This document shows, one piece after another, positions 33,557-43,165 of a DNA stretch of 64,000 bases. Position 1 is the stretch's first letter. Each line of letters starts with the position of its first letter. The stretch lies in contig NZ_SMKU01000001.1 of the NCBI RefSeq assembly GCF_004349215.1, positions 62,001-126,000 on the forward strand. Reading direction: 5' to 3'. A program made the translations under genes and the position numbers. The DNA is from Actinomadura rubrisoli (GTDB lineage Bacteria > Actinomycetota > Actinomycetes > Streptosporangiales > Streptosporangiaceae). The notes under the pieces are model-generated. The model searched no databases. It was not told the origin of the DNA and saw nothing but the letters and a program-made list of their open reading frames with translations.

Positions 33557-34465
33557 GTGCATCTAGATTTGAACCTGCTGACGGCCCTCGACGCGTTGCT
33601 GGAGGAGAACAGCGTCGCCGGCGCCGCGGAGCGGCTGAACCTGTCGGCCCCCGCCCTGAGCCGGACCCTCGGACGGATCAGGCGCATCACCGGCGACCAG
33701 ATCCTCGTGCGCACGGGCCGCACGATGGTCCCGACACCGCATGCCCTCGCGATCCGCGGCGAGGTCCACGACCTGGTGCAACGGGCCCGCGAGGTGCTCG
33801 AACCCGAACGCGGGCTCGACCTGGCCACCCTCAACCGGGTGTTCTCGATCCGCGGCCACGACGCCGTCACGACCGCGATCGGGCCGAGCCTGCTCGCCGC
33901 CGTCCGCGAGCAGGCCCCGGGCGTGTCGATCAGGCTGCTGGCGGAGGCCAGCAGCGACACCAACGAGCTGCGGCACGGCCGCGTGGACCTGGAGATCGGC
34001 TCCACCGAGCCCGACCTCCCGGAGATCAGCCACGCGACGATCGGGCACGACCGGCTCGTCGCCGCGCTCAGGCCCGACCACCCGTGCGCGGACGGCGACC
34101 TGACCGCGGAGCGGTTCGCCCAGGCCGACCACATCATCGTCTCGCGGCGCGGCCGGCTGAAGGACCCGATCGACGAGACGCTCCAGGGGCTGCGGCTGCG
34201 GCGCCGGGTCGTCGCGTCCGCGCCGACGAGCACGGCGGCGCTGTATCTGGCCGCCGAGAGCGGGCTGGTGGTCGCGGTGCCCGAGCACGTGTGCGAGCCG
34301 ACGCTGCGCGTGCTGGGCCTGCGGACCCGGCCGCTGCCGTTCGACCTGCCGCCGGTCCCCCTCGTCCTGGCGTGGCATCAGCGCTACGACAACGACAAGG
34401 CGCACGCGTGGCTGCGCGGCCGCATCCGGGACGCCCTCGCGTTCTACGAGCAGGTCACCGCGTAG
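33557..34465 (+). CDS. LysR-family transcriptional regulator
   Basis: This 302-residue protein has an N-terminal winged HTH (NLLTALDALLEENSVAGAAE, then LNLSAPALSRTLGRIR) and a C-terminal type 2 periplasmic-binding sensor domain. The GTG start at 33557 places the HTH at the very N-terminus, as is usual for the family (VHLDLNLL). It is divergent from the amidase operon, the classic LysR arrangement, so it probably activates that operon in response to a pathway compound. Its 3' end converges on paaE. Confidence 0.9.
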   Translation: MHLDLNLLTALDALLEENSVAGAAERLNLSAPALSRTLGRIRRITGDQILVRTGRTMVPTPHALAIRGEVHDLVQRAREVLEPERGLDLATLNRVFSIRGHDAVTTAIGPSLLAAVREQAPGVSIRLLAEASSDTNELRHGRVDLEIGSTEPDLPEISHATIGHDRLVAALRPDHPCADGDLTAERFAQADHIIVSRRGRLKDPIDETLQGLRLRRRVVASAPTSTAALYLAAESGLVVAVPEHVCEPTLRVLGLRTRPLPFDLPPVPLVLAWHQRYDNDKAHAWLRGRIRDALAFYEQVTA

Positions 34466-34518
34466 GCGTCCGGGCGTTCGGGTGCCCGGTTGTCCGGGCG
34501 GCCGTGGAGCATGGGGCG

Positions 34519-35664
34519 TCAGCCGTCGTAGTCGATCGTGAGCCGGGCGGTGGACGGGATGGACTGGCAGGTCAGGACGTAGCCGTCCGCCACCTCGGCG
34601 GGGTCGAGCGCGAAGTTGCGGCGCATGTCGACCCCGCCCTCGACGACCCTGGCCCGGCACGTGCCGCAGACGCCGCCCTTGCAGGCGAACGGCAGGTCCG
34701 GGCGTACCCGCTGCGCGGCGTCCAGCACGGTCGTCTCCCGCGGCTGGGTCACGGTGGTGGAGCGCCCGTCCAGGACGATGGTGACCTCGCTCGCGGGGCC
34801 GCGCGGCGCGGGTCGCCTCCGGTCCGGTTCGGGCGGCACGTCGTCCACGTGGAACAGCTCCTGGTGGACGCGGTCGCGCGGCACGTCCAGGCCCGTGAGG
34901 ACGTCGCGGGCGCCGGTGACCATGCCGAACGGGCCGCACAGCCACCAGTGGCCGACGTCGCGGACGGGGACGAGCAGCGGCAGGAGGAGCCGCAGCCGGT
35001 CCGCGTCCAGCCTGCCGCTGAACAGCTCGGCCTCGCGCGGCTCCTGGGACAGCACGTGCGCCAGCGCGAACCGGTCGGGATGGGCGTCCTTCAGGTCGGC
35101 CAGCTCGTCGGCGAACATGACGGTGTCGCTGCGCCGGTTGCCGTACAGGACCGTGACGCGGCTGGACGGGTCTGCCAGGGCGGACGCGGCGATCGACAGG
35201 ACGGGCGTGATCCCCGAACCGGCGGCGATCAGCACGTGGTGCGTGCCCCGGTGGTCCTCGGCTCGCCGGTCCTTGAGGTCGTCCGCGCCGAGGACGAAGG
35301 TGCCCGACGGCGGCAGGGCCTCGATGACGTCGCCCGGCCGCACCTCGTGGACCAGCCAGGACGAGAACAGCCCGGACGGGATCTCGCGGACGCCGATGCG
35401 CGGCGCCGCGCCGGCGGGCGCGCAGATCGAGTAGGAGCGGCGCTCCTCCCGTCCACCGACGACGCGGCGGAGGGTGAGGAACTGGCCGGGCCGGAAGGCG
35501 TAGGCGTCCGCCAGGGCCGGGGGCACGTCGAAGGTGACCGCGACCGCGTCCTCGCACAATCGCTCGACGCCCGCGACGCGCAGCGCGTTGAAGCCGCCGC
35601 GGCGCGCCGCCGCCGCGGTGCCGGGCACGGTTCCGGCGACGGGCACGGTTTCGGAGACGGGCAC
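34519..35664 (-). CDS. paaE: Phenylacetyl-CoA 1,2-epoxidase reductase subunit PaaE
   Basis: This 381-residue flavin/iron-sulfur reductase passes electrons from NADPH to the PaaAC oxygenase. In order it has the FAD-binding motif RRSYSICAP, the NAD(P) segment VLIAAGSGITPVLS, CGPFGMV, and a C-terminal plant-type [2Fe-2S] ferredoxin domain (CKGGVCGTCRARV plus a later Cys in VLTCQS). The GTG start at 35664 is two bases from the paaD stop. It has the same architecture as the broken reductase at 494-1400 and shows what the intact order looks like. It is the last gene of paaZABCDE. Confidence 0.92.
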   Translation of the reverse strand: MPVSETVPVAGTVPGTAAAARRGGFNALRVAGVERLCEDAVAVTFDVPPALADAYAFRPGQFLTLRRVVGGREERRSYSICAPAGAAPRIGVREIPSGLFSSWLVHEVRPGDVIEALPPSGTFVLGADDLKDRRAEDHRGTHHVLIAAGSGITPVLSIAASALADPSSRVTVLYGNRRSDTVMFADELADLKDAHPDRFALAHVLSQEPREAELFSGRLDADRLRLLLPLLVPVRDVGHWWLCGPFGMVTGARDVLTGLDVPRDRVHQELFHVDDVPPEPDRRRPAPRGPASEVTIVLDGRSTTVTQPRETTVLDAAQRVRPDLPFACKGGVCGTCRARVVEGGVDMRRNFALDPAEVADGYVLTCQSIPSTARLTIDYDG

Positions 35665-35666
35665 GA

Positions 35667-36152
35667 TCAGATCTCCTTGAAGTGCTCGAACGGCTCCCGG
35701 CAGGCGCCGCAGTGGCGCAGGGACTTGCAGGCGGTGGCGCCGAACCGGGACAGCTCGGTCGTGTCGGACGAGCCGCAGCGGGGGCAGCGGACCCGCCGGG
35801 TCGGCCCCAGGCTCAGCGGGATCGGGCCCGCCGCCCGGCGCGGCGCCGGTCCCGGCGGCGCCACCCCGGCCGCCGCCAGCTTGCGGCGCCCGGACTCGCT
35901 GATCCAGTCGGTCGTCCAGGGCGGGTCGAGGGCGGTACGGACGCGGACGTCGGGGTAGCCCGCCGCGCCGAGCCGGGCGCGCAGGTCGTCGCGCATCGCG
36001 TCCAGGGCGGGGCAGCCGGTGTAGGTGGGGGTGATGGTCACCTCCACGTGGCCGGCCGCCACCCGGACGTCCCGCAGGACGCCGAGCTCGGCGAGCGTGA
36101 CCATGGGCAGCTCGGGGTCGGTGACGGTCTCGGCGACCGCGCGGGCGCTCAC
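35667..36152 (-). CDS. paaD: Phenylacetate epoxidase assembly protein PaaD (MIP18/SufT-like)
   Basis: This 161-residue protein is an iron-sulfur or metal-delivery partner of the epoxidase. The N-terminal MIP18/DUF59 domain includes TDPELPMVTLAELGV and TPTYTGCPALDAM. The C-terminal zinc-ribbon-like part has CPRCGSSDT and CKSLRHCGACREPF. The GTG start overlaps the paaC stop (GTGA). Confidence 0.9.
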   Translation of the reverse strand: MSARAVAETVTDPELPMVTLAELGVLRDVRVAAGHVEVTITPTYTGCPALDAMRDDLRARLGAAGYPDVRVRTALDPPWTTDWISESGRRKLAAAGVAPPGPAPRRAAGPIPLSLGPTRRVRCPRCGSSDTTELSRFGATACKSLRHCGACREPFEHFKEI

Positions 36153-37003
36153 CACGTCGCCCCGGGGTGCGCACGGGCCACGCCTTGCAGCTCGCCGAGC
36201 AGGTCGTCCAGCGCCGCGGAGTGCGCACCGCCGCGTCCGGCCACGAAGGGCGGCACGGGTGCGGGACGGTCGAGGCATGCCCTCGACAGCACCTCGCCGA
36301 TCACCTGGTCGAACTCTTCGCGCACGCCGGACGGGTCGGCGCCGATGCCCGCCCCGTCCAGCCGCCGCTCGATCTCGTGCGTGCCGAACAGCTCGCCCGT
36401 CTGCGGCCAGAGGGCGTCCAGCGCCCGCTGCGCGCGGTCGTGGGACAGCTCGGTGCCGTCGCCGAGCCTGATCGTCCACAGCGCGGCGTGGTCGCGGTGG
36501 TAGGCGACCTCCTTGACGCCCTTGGCGGCGATGGCGGCCAACACGGGGTCGCGGGAGGCGGTGAGGCGGTCCAGCAGCGCCAGCCGCCAGGTCGCGAAGA
36601 ACAGCAGCCGGACGATCGAGTGCGCGAAGTCGCCGTTCGGGGTCTCGACCAACCCGACGTTGCGGAACTCCGGCGCGTCTCGGAAGTAGGCCAGCTCGTC
36701 CTCGCTCCCGCCGGCGCGCGACAGCAGGAGCCGCGCCTGGCCGAGCAGGTCCAGCGCGATGTTGGCCAGGGCGACCTCCTCCTCCAGCTCGGGCGCGTGG
36801 GTGCACAGCTCCTGCAGCCGGTGCGACATGATCAGCGCGTCGTCGCCCAGCATCAGGCAGTACGCGGCGAGGTCGGCGGGGGCGGTCCCGTCCGGGACGG
36901 ACGTGTCGACGCCCGCGAGCGGGTCGTGGAACCGGGCGCGGTACGCCTGCGGGCCCTCGCCGCCCGCCTCGGCGAGCGCGGAGAGCGCGTTGTCAAAGGA
37001 CAT
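36149..37003 (-). CDS. paaC: Phenylacetyl-CoA epoxidase structural subunit PaaC
   Basis: This 284-residue ferritin-like protein forms the stable heterodimer with PaaA but usually lacks a working iron site. Recognisable segments are DDALIMSHRLQELC, ANIALDLLGQAR, DFAHSIVRLLFF and GVKEVAYHRDHA. The ATG at 37003 lies seven bases after the paaB stop, and the 3' end overlaps paaD. Length matches PaaC elsewhere. Confidence 0.92.
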   Translation of the reverse strand: MSFDNALSALAEAGGEGPQAYRARFHDPLAGVDTSVPDGTAPADLAAYCLMLGDDALIMSHRLQELCTHAPELEEEVALANIALDLLGQARLLLSRAGGSEDELAYFRDAPEFRNVGLVETPNGDFAHSIVRLLFFATWRLALLDRLTASRDPVLAAIAAKGVKEVAYHRDHAALWTIRLGDGTELSHDRAQRALDALWPQTGELFGTHEIERRLDGAGIGADPSGVREEFDQVIGEVLSRACLDRPAPVPPFVAGRGGAHSAALDDLLGELQGVARAHPGATW

Positions 37004-37010
37004 GGGATCC

Positions 37011-37294
37011 TCACATGTGCGGAACATCCTCGGGGATGTCGTAGAACGTCGGATGCCGGTAGACCTTGTCGCCGCTGGGCGCGAAGAAGGGGTCCTTCTC
37101 GTCCGGGCTGGACGCGGTGATGCTCCGCGCCTCGACGACCCAGATGCTGACGCCCTCGCCGCGCCTTGTGTACAGGTCGCGGGCGCTGCGCAGGGCCATC
37201 GTGTCGTCGGCGGCGCGCAGCGACCCGACGTGCACATGGTTGAGGCCGCGCTTGCCCCGGACGAACACCTCGTACAACGGCCAGTCCTTCTCCA

Positions 37295-37295
<1 letters not shown>
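37011..37295 (-). CDS. paaB: Phenylacetyl-CoA epoxidase subunit PaaB
   Basis: This 94-residue bridging subunit of the multicomponent epoxidase has the characteristic PLYEVFVRGKRGLNHVHVGS near its N-terminus and the end segment VYRHPTFYDIPEDVPHM. It helps assemble the PaaAC complex and is needed for activity. Its ATG shares a base with the paaA stop (TGATG). Confidence 0.93.
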
Positions 37296-38332
<1,037 letters not shown>

Positions 38333-38333
38333 G

Positions 38334-40373
38334 TCACCGTCCCCCCGGTCGCTTGGCCACGAGGGTCAGGACGTCGTACGCGGCGACGACCGCGCCGTCC
38401 TGCCTGGTGACCTCGGTGTCCCAGCGCACCTCGCCGTAACCGGCGTCCTCGCGCGGGGTGATCTGCTTGGCGGTGAGCGTCACGGTCAGCTCGTCGCCCG
38501 GGAACGTCGGCGCCAGGAACCGCAGGTTCTCCAGGCCGTAGTTCGCCAGGACGGGACCCGGCTCGGGCGAGACGAACAGCCCGGCGGCGAATGACACGAC
38601 GAGGTAGCCGTGCGCCACCCGGCCGCCGAAGAAGGGGTTGGCCTTCGCCGCCTCCTCGTCCATGTGGGCGTAGAAGGTGTCGCCGGTGAACTCCGCGAAG
38701 TGCTCGATGTCGTCCAGGGTGACGGTGCGGGGCCCGGCGACCACCGTGTCGCCGATCGTGAGTTCCTCAAGGTGCTTGCGGAACGGGTGCACGTCCGCCC
38801 GCGTGCGCGGCGCGCCCGCCGTCCAGCGCCCGGTGATGGCGGTGAGCATGGCCGGACTCGCCTGCACCGCCGTCCGCTGCATGTGGTGGACGACCCCGCG
38901 GATGCCGCCCATCTCCTCGCCGCCTCCGGCCCGCCCGGGGCCGCCGTGGACGAGCATGGGCAGCGGCGACCCGTGCCCGGTGGACTCCCCCGCGTCCTCG
39001 GAGTCGAGCACCAGCAGCCGCCCGTGCCAGGGCGCGGCGCCGAGGACGACGCTGCGCGCGAAGCCGGGGTCGGCGGTGACGACCGAGCCGACCAGGCTGC
39101 CCCGGCCCCGGGCGGCGAGCGCGACCGCCTCCTCGGCGGTGGTGTACGGCAGCAGCGTGCTGACCGGGCCGAACACCTCGATCTCGTGCGGCTCCGCGCG
39201 TCCCGGGTCGTCGGCGCGCAGCAGGACCGGGGAGACGAACGCGCCGCGCTCGGCGTCGGCGTCCACGACCCGCACGGTCTCGGGGTCGCCGAACACGATC
39301 CGGCCGCCCGCCAGCAGCGCCTTCAGGCCGCGGCGGACCTCCTCGCGCTGCTCCAGCCCGGCGAGGGCGCCCATCCGCACGTCCGGGCTGGACGGGTTGC
39401 CGACCGTCACCCCGGCGAGCCGGCCGGCCACCGCGTCGGCGACCTCGGCCATGAGCGGGGCCGGGACGAGGGCGCGGCGGATCGCCGTGCACTTCTGGCC
39501 GGCCTTGACCGTCATCTCGGTGACGAGCTGCCCCACGAAAAGATCGAACTCCGGGGTCCCCGGACGGGCGTCCGGGCCGAGGATCGAGCAGTTCAGCGAG
39601 TCGGCCTCGGCGTTGAACCGGACGGACCGGCCGATCACGACCGGGTGGGCGCGCAGCTTCCGGGCGGTCGCCGCGGAGCCGGTGAAGGCCACCAGGTCCT
39701 GCTCGGTCAGATGGTCGAGCAGGTCCCCGGCGCCGCCGCAGACGAGCTGCACGCTCCCCTCGGGCAGGATGCCCGACTCGACGATCAGCTCGGCCAGGCG
39801 CGCGGTGAGGTAGGCCGTCTGGCTCGCGGGCTTGATCAGGCTGGGCATCCCGGCGAGGAAGGCGGGGGCGAGCTTCTCCAGCGGCCCCCACACCGGGAAG
39901 TTGAACGCGTTGATCTGGACCGCGACGCCTTGCAGCGGCGTGAGGATGTGCCGTCCGGCGAAGGTGCCGCCCTTGCCGAGCGGCTCCACGTCCCCGTCCA
40001 GCAGGACGGTGTCGTTGGGCAGCTCCCGCTTGCCCTTGCTCGCGTAGGACAGGAGCACGCCGATGCCGCCGTCCACGTCCACCCGCGAGTCGGCGAGGGT
40101 GGCGCCCGTCCGCGCCGACAGCGCGTACAGCTCGTCGCGGTGCTCGCGCAGATGCAGGGCCAGCGCCTTGAGGAGCAGCGCGCGCTGGTGGAACGTCAGC
40201 TCCCGCAGCGCCGGGCCGCCGGTGCCGCGGCCGTGTGCGAGCGCGGCCGCCATGTCGATCCCGGCCGAGGAGATCCCGGCGATCTCCTCGCCGGTCACCG
40301 CGTCCCTGAGCGGTGCGCCGCCGTCCGGCGGAACATGCCAGGCACCGGACACGTAACTGCGCAGCGGAGCCAT
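38334..40373 (-). CDS. paaZ: Bifunctional ring-opening oxepin-CoA hydrolase / 3-oxo-5,6-dehydrosuberyl-CoA semialdehyde dehydrogenase PaaZ
   Basis: This 679-residue fusion opens the oxepin ring and oxidises the resulting aldehyde. The N-terminal aldehyde dehydrogenase (about residues 1-520) has the cysteine motif [15 protein letters not shown] and the Asn/Glu regions [11 protein letters not shown] and VAFTGSAAT. The C-terminal MaoC-type hydratase (about 540-679) has [21 protein letters not shown] and GELTV-type [11 protein letters not shown]. It leads the paa operon directly downstream of the PaaR-type operator. Confidence 0.93.
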   Translation of the reverse strand: MAPLRSYVSGAWHVPPDGGAPLRDAVTGEEIAGISSAGIDMAAALAHGRGTGGPALRELTFHQRALLLKALALHLREHRDELYALSARTGATLADSRVDVDGGIGVLLSYASKGKRELPNDTVLLDGDVEPLGKGGTFAGRHILTPLQGVAVQINAFNFPVWGPLEKLAPAFLAGMPSLIKPASQTAYLTARLAELIVESGILPEGSVQLVCGGAGDLLDHLTEQDLVAFTGSAATARKLRAHPVVIGRSVRFNAEADSLNCSILGPDARPGTPEFDLFVGQLVTEMTVKAGQKCTAIRRALVPAPLMAEVADAVAGRLAGVTVGNPSSPDVRMGALAGLEQREEVRRGLKALLAGGRIVFGDPETVRVVDADAERGAFVSPVLLRADDPGRAEPHEIEVFGPVSTLLPYTTAEEAVALAARGRGSLVGSVVTADPGFARSVVLGAAPWHGRLLVLDSEDAGESTGHGSPLPMLVHGGPGRAGGGEEMGGIRGVVHHMQRTAVQASPAMLTAITGRWTAGAPRTRADVHPFRKHLEELTIGDTVVAGPRTVTLDDIEHFAEFTGDTFYAHMDEEAAKANPFFGGRVAHGYLVVSFAAGLFVSPEPGPVLANYGLENLRFLAPTFPGDELTVTLTAKQITPREDAGYGEVRWDTEVTRQDGAVVAAYDVLTLVAKRPGGR

Positions 40374-40408
40374 CCGCGGCCCTCCCCGTCGTCTCGACGA
40401 CCCGATTT

Positions 40409-40430
40409 AGTGACCGTCCATTCGGTCAGT
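40409..40430. promoter_or_regulatory. PaaR-type TetR operator in the paaZ promoter region
   Basis: This is a 22-bp imperfect palindrome with half-sites AGTGACCG and CGGTCAGT around a 6-bp centre. It matches, from memory, the PaaR operator consensus of Corynebacterium (ACCG and CGGT cores flanked by ACT/AGT) at nearly every fixed position. It lies 36 bp upstream of the paaZ start, in the spacer shared with the divergent TetR gene. Repression by that TetR protein, relieved by phenylacetyl-CoA, is the expected control. Confidence 0.8.
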
Positions 40431-40547
40431 ATATGCGGGCCGTGCCGGGCTGGGAAGGTGCCGTGGAGCGGCGCGGCCCCGATCGCGCGGCGCCGCGCGC
40501 CGGTGCGCTCGGCTGGGAGGACCCGGCAGGCTGGGATACTGGCCGAC

Positions 40548-41201
40548 GTGAGCGACGCGGACGGCAGGCAGGCGGCCCGGCGGGGACGTCCCGGCTACGA
40601 CAAGGAGTCCCTGCTGCTGGTCGCGGTGGAGGTGTTCAACGAGCGCGGCTACGACGGCACCAGCATGGAGGAGCTGTCCAAGCGGCTCGGGATCACCAAG
40701 TCCGCCATCTACCACCACGTCACCCGCAAGGACGAACTGCTCCAGCTCGCCGTCGACCGCGCGCTCGACGGGCTGTTCGCCGCCGCCGACGAGGCCGCGG
40801 CCATGGACGGGCGCGCGGTCGACCGGCTGGAGCATCTCGTGCGGGCCAGCGTCACCGTGCTGGTCGAGCGGCTCCCCTTCGTCACGCTCCTGCTGCGGGT
40901 GCGCGGCAACACGCCGGTCGAGCGGCGCGCGCTCGCCCGCCGCCGCGAGTTCGACCGGCTGGTCGCCGCGCTCGTCGCGCGGGCCGAGGCCGAGGGCGAC
41001 GTCCGGCCCGACATCGACCCGGCGATCACCGGGCGGCTGCTGTTCGGCCTGGTCAACTCGCTGGTCGAGTGGTACAAGCCGCACGGCGGCGCGACCGGCG
41101 CGCACATCGCCGACGCCGTCTGCAAGGTCGCCTTCGACGGCCTGCGGCGCCGCCCGGACGCCGCGCGGACGCCGCCGGAGCACGCCGCCGCGGGCGGCTG
41201 A
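40548..41201 (+). CDS. paaR: TetR-family regulator, PaaR-type repressor of the paa operon
   Basis: This 217-residue protein has a TetR N-terminal HTH (VFNERGYDGTSMEELSKR, then LGITKSAIYHHVTRKDELL) and a ligand-binding C-terminal domain. It is divergent from paaZ with a PaaR-like operator between them, as in other actinobacterial paa clusters, which is why I give the symbol. The GTG start at 40548 is seven bases after GATACT, a -10-like hexamer, with no ribosome-binding site. That suggests leaderless translation. A downstream in-frame start would cut into the HTH. Confidence 0.85.
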   Translation: MSDADGRQAARRGRPGYDKESLLLVAVEVFNERGYDGTSMEELSKRLGITKSAIYHHVTRKDELLQLAVDRALDGLFAAADEAAAMDGRAVDRLEHLVRASVTVLVERLPFVTLLLRVRGNTPVERRALARRREFDRLVAALVARAEAEGDVRPDIDPAITGRLLFGLVNSLVEWYKPHGGATGAHIADAVCKVAFDGLRRRPDAARTPPEHAAAGG

Positions 41202-41256
41202 CCAGAGGAACCCCGACCGCCGTCCCATGGTTGCGTCTCAGTAAATCAACGCGTAT

Positions 41257-41280
41257 CAAGCATGCATTTGTGGTTGCTTG
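41257..41280. promoter_or_regulatory. Inverted repeat upstream of the ABC importer operon
   Basis: CAAGCA-N12-TGCTTG is a perfect 6-bp dyad in an AT-richer stretch (41240-41282), 30 bases before the GTG at 41310. It contains a GCATGC palindrome and is a reasonable operator for the transport operon. No regulator gene is adjacent other than the TetR gene upstream, whose known-type operator is different. Confidence 0.4.
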
Positions 41281-41309
41281 TCGTGCCGTCTTAAGTTGGC
41301 CGGACCGAC

Positions 41310-42215
41310 GTGTTGCGAACGGGCGATCCGTTGGCCTCGACCAAGGAGGCACGCATTAGCACCACACCGGGAAACCCGAATTCCGCGCAGGGCGCCAAGG
41401 TCGGCCAAGGCGTGTCCACGGATGTGCCCGCGGATTTCTCCACGGGCGCGGCGGTGCGGCTGCGCGGGGTCGGCAAGAGATTCGGCGGCGGCGTCGAGGC
41501 GATCGGCGGCCTGGACCTTTCGGTGGGTTCCGAGGAGTTCGTCTCGATCGTCGGATCGAGCGGCTGCGGCAAGTCCACCCTGCTGCGGATCATCGCGGGG
41601 CTCGTCCCGAACACGAGCGGCTCGGTCGAGGTCCACGGCGAGCCGGTCGTGGCGCCCCGGCGGGACGTCGGCATGATGTTCCAGCGGCCCGCCCTCCTGG
41701 CCTGGAAGACCTCCCTTGAGAACGTGCTGCTCCCCGTCCGGATGCGGCGCAGGGTCGAGGACGACGACCTCCGCGAGGCCATGCGGCTGCTCGGCCTCTT
41801 CCACCTCGAAGGCTTCGAGCACCACTTCCCCCAGCAGCTGTCCGGGGGCATGCAGCAGCGGGTCGCCCTGGCCCGGCTGATGATGACGGGCGCCGGGGTC
41901 CGCCTCCTCGATGAGCCCTTCGGCGCGGTCGACGAGCTGACGCGCGAACTCCTGAACCTCGAACTGCTGAGGATCCACGAGCGGACGGCGTCGTCCACGA
42001 TCTTCGTCACCCACAACATCACCGAGGCCGTCCTGCTGGCGGACCGCGTCATCGTGATGACGCCCAGGCCGGGACGGATCGCGGCCGATGTGGCCGTCCA
42101 CCTGGAGCGGCCGCGCTCGCTCAAGATGACCTACTCCCCCCGGTTCCAGGAGATCGCTCTGACGGTGCGCGAGGGCATCCAGCTCCCCCAGGCCGATCGA
42201 CGGCGAGGAGAGTGA
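41310..42215 (+). CDS. ABC transporter ATP-binding protein, nitrate/sulfonate/taurine (NitT/TauT) family
   Basis: This 301-residue ATPase has Walker A GSSGCGKST, the Q-loop MMFQRP, the signature LSGGMQQRVALARL, Walker B VRLLDEPFGAVDE and the H-loop in FVTHNITEA, so it is intact. It energises the permease and binding protein that follow. The start is uncertain. The longest frame begins at GTG 41310, but a perfect AAGGAGG (41343-41349) sits five bases before an in-frame ATT codon at 41355, which would remove 15 residues. A GTG at residue 36 is a third option. It overlaps the permease gene as GTGA. Confidence 0.9.
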   Translation: MLRTGDPLASTKEARISTTPGNPNSAQGAKVGQGVSTDVPADFSTGAAVRLRGVGKRFGGGVEAIGGLDLSVGSEEFVSIVGSSGCGKSTLLRIIAGLVPNTSGSVEVHGEPVVAPRRDVGMMFQRPALLAWKTSLENVLLPVRMRRRVEDDDLREAMRLLGLFHLEGFEHHFPQQLSGGMQQRVALARLMMTGAGVRLLDEPFGAVDELTRELLNLELLRIHERTASSTIFVTHNITEAVLLADRVIVMTPRPGRIAADVAVHLERPRSLKMTYSPRFQEIALTVREGIQLPQADRRRGE

Positions 42216-43165
42216 TCGGATTGATCCGGCAGTCCAAGAGCCCGGCACCACCCGAGCCGCCCGCGCGGGGGGCGGCGCCGTCCGGACGCGGCCGTGTCCT
42301 CGCCCCGTTAGCCCTCTTCGCGATCGTCCTGGTGGTCTGGGACCTGGCGAACACGCAGGGCTGGGTCAGCGACCTGATCCTGCCCCGGCCCGGCGCCGTC
42401 GCCGTCGCGGCCTACGACCTCTTCTCCACCGGACTCGTCTGGGAGCATCTGGGGACGACGCTCTACGAGACGCTGGCCGGTTTCGCCCTCGCCGCGCTCC
42501 TGGGGATCGGCTCGGCCGTGGCGGCGGGATCGTCCCCCCTGCTCAGGAAGATGATCTACCCGTACGCGGTCACGCTGCAGGTCCTGCCGATGCTGTCGAT
42601 CGTCCCGATCCTGATCTCGGCGTTCGGCTTCGGTTCCACCTCGAAGATCGTCATCGCCGGGCTGATCTCCTTCTTCCCGATCTTCGTGAACGCGCTCACC
42701 GGGCTGCTCACCCCCGACCCCGACGCCGAGGAGCTGTTCCGGTCGCTGCGCGTCGGCAAGAAGAGGACCTTCGTCCACCTGCTCCTCCCCACCGCGGCGC
42801 CGATGATCTTCGCGGGGCTGCGGATCGGGCTCACGCTGGCCCTGGCCGGCGCGGTCGTCGCCGAGGTCGTCTCGGCGCAGAAGGGGCTGGGGTTCCTCGT
42901 CCAGCGGTACAGCTCCCAGCTCAACCAGGACGACGCCTTCGCCGTGGTCGTGGTCCTGACCGCGATGGGGCTCCTGCTCTACGGCGCCATCGGGTGCGCC
43001 GACCGCACCTTCGTCTTCTGGCGCCACGCCGGGCGCCTGCCGTCCAGGACGAGGAGCCGGGGAAGGCGCGTCCGCCGGCGGCTCTCGGGAGACCCGGCGG
43101 AGCACGACGCCACGCGGACGGCGGCATCCGCACGACCAGCGGCTTCGGAGGAGAGGACCCCATGA
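42212..43165 (+). CDS. ABC transporter permease, NitT/TauT family
   Basis: This 317-residue membrane protein is of the BPD_transp_1 family. It has about six hydrophobic helices (first VLAPLALFAIVLVVWDLA) and the cytoplasmic coupling loop around TGLLTPDPDAEELFRSLRVG. The C-terminus after about residue 275 is Arg-rich and longer than usual. The GTG start overlaps the ATPase stop (GTGA), and the stop overlaps the binding protein start (ATGA), so the three are tightly coupled. The substrate cannot be told from the permease. Confidence 0.9.
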   Translation: MIGLIRQSKSPAPPEPPARGAAPSGRGRVLAPLALFAIVLVVWDLANTQGWVSDLILPRPGAVAVAAYDLFSTGLVWEHLGTTLYETLAGFALAALLGIGSAVAAGSSPLLRKMIYPYAVTLQVLPMLSIVPILISAFGFGSTSKIVIAGLISFFPIFVNALTGLLTPDPDAEELFRSLRVGKKRTFVHLLLPTAAPMIFAGLRIGLTLALAGAVVAEVVSAQKGLGFLVQRYSSQLNQDDAFAVVVVLTAMGLLLYGAIGCADRTFVFWRHAGRLPSRTRSRGRRVRRRLSGDPAEHDATRTAASARPAASEERTP

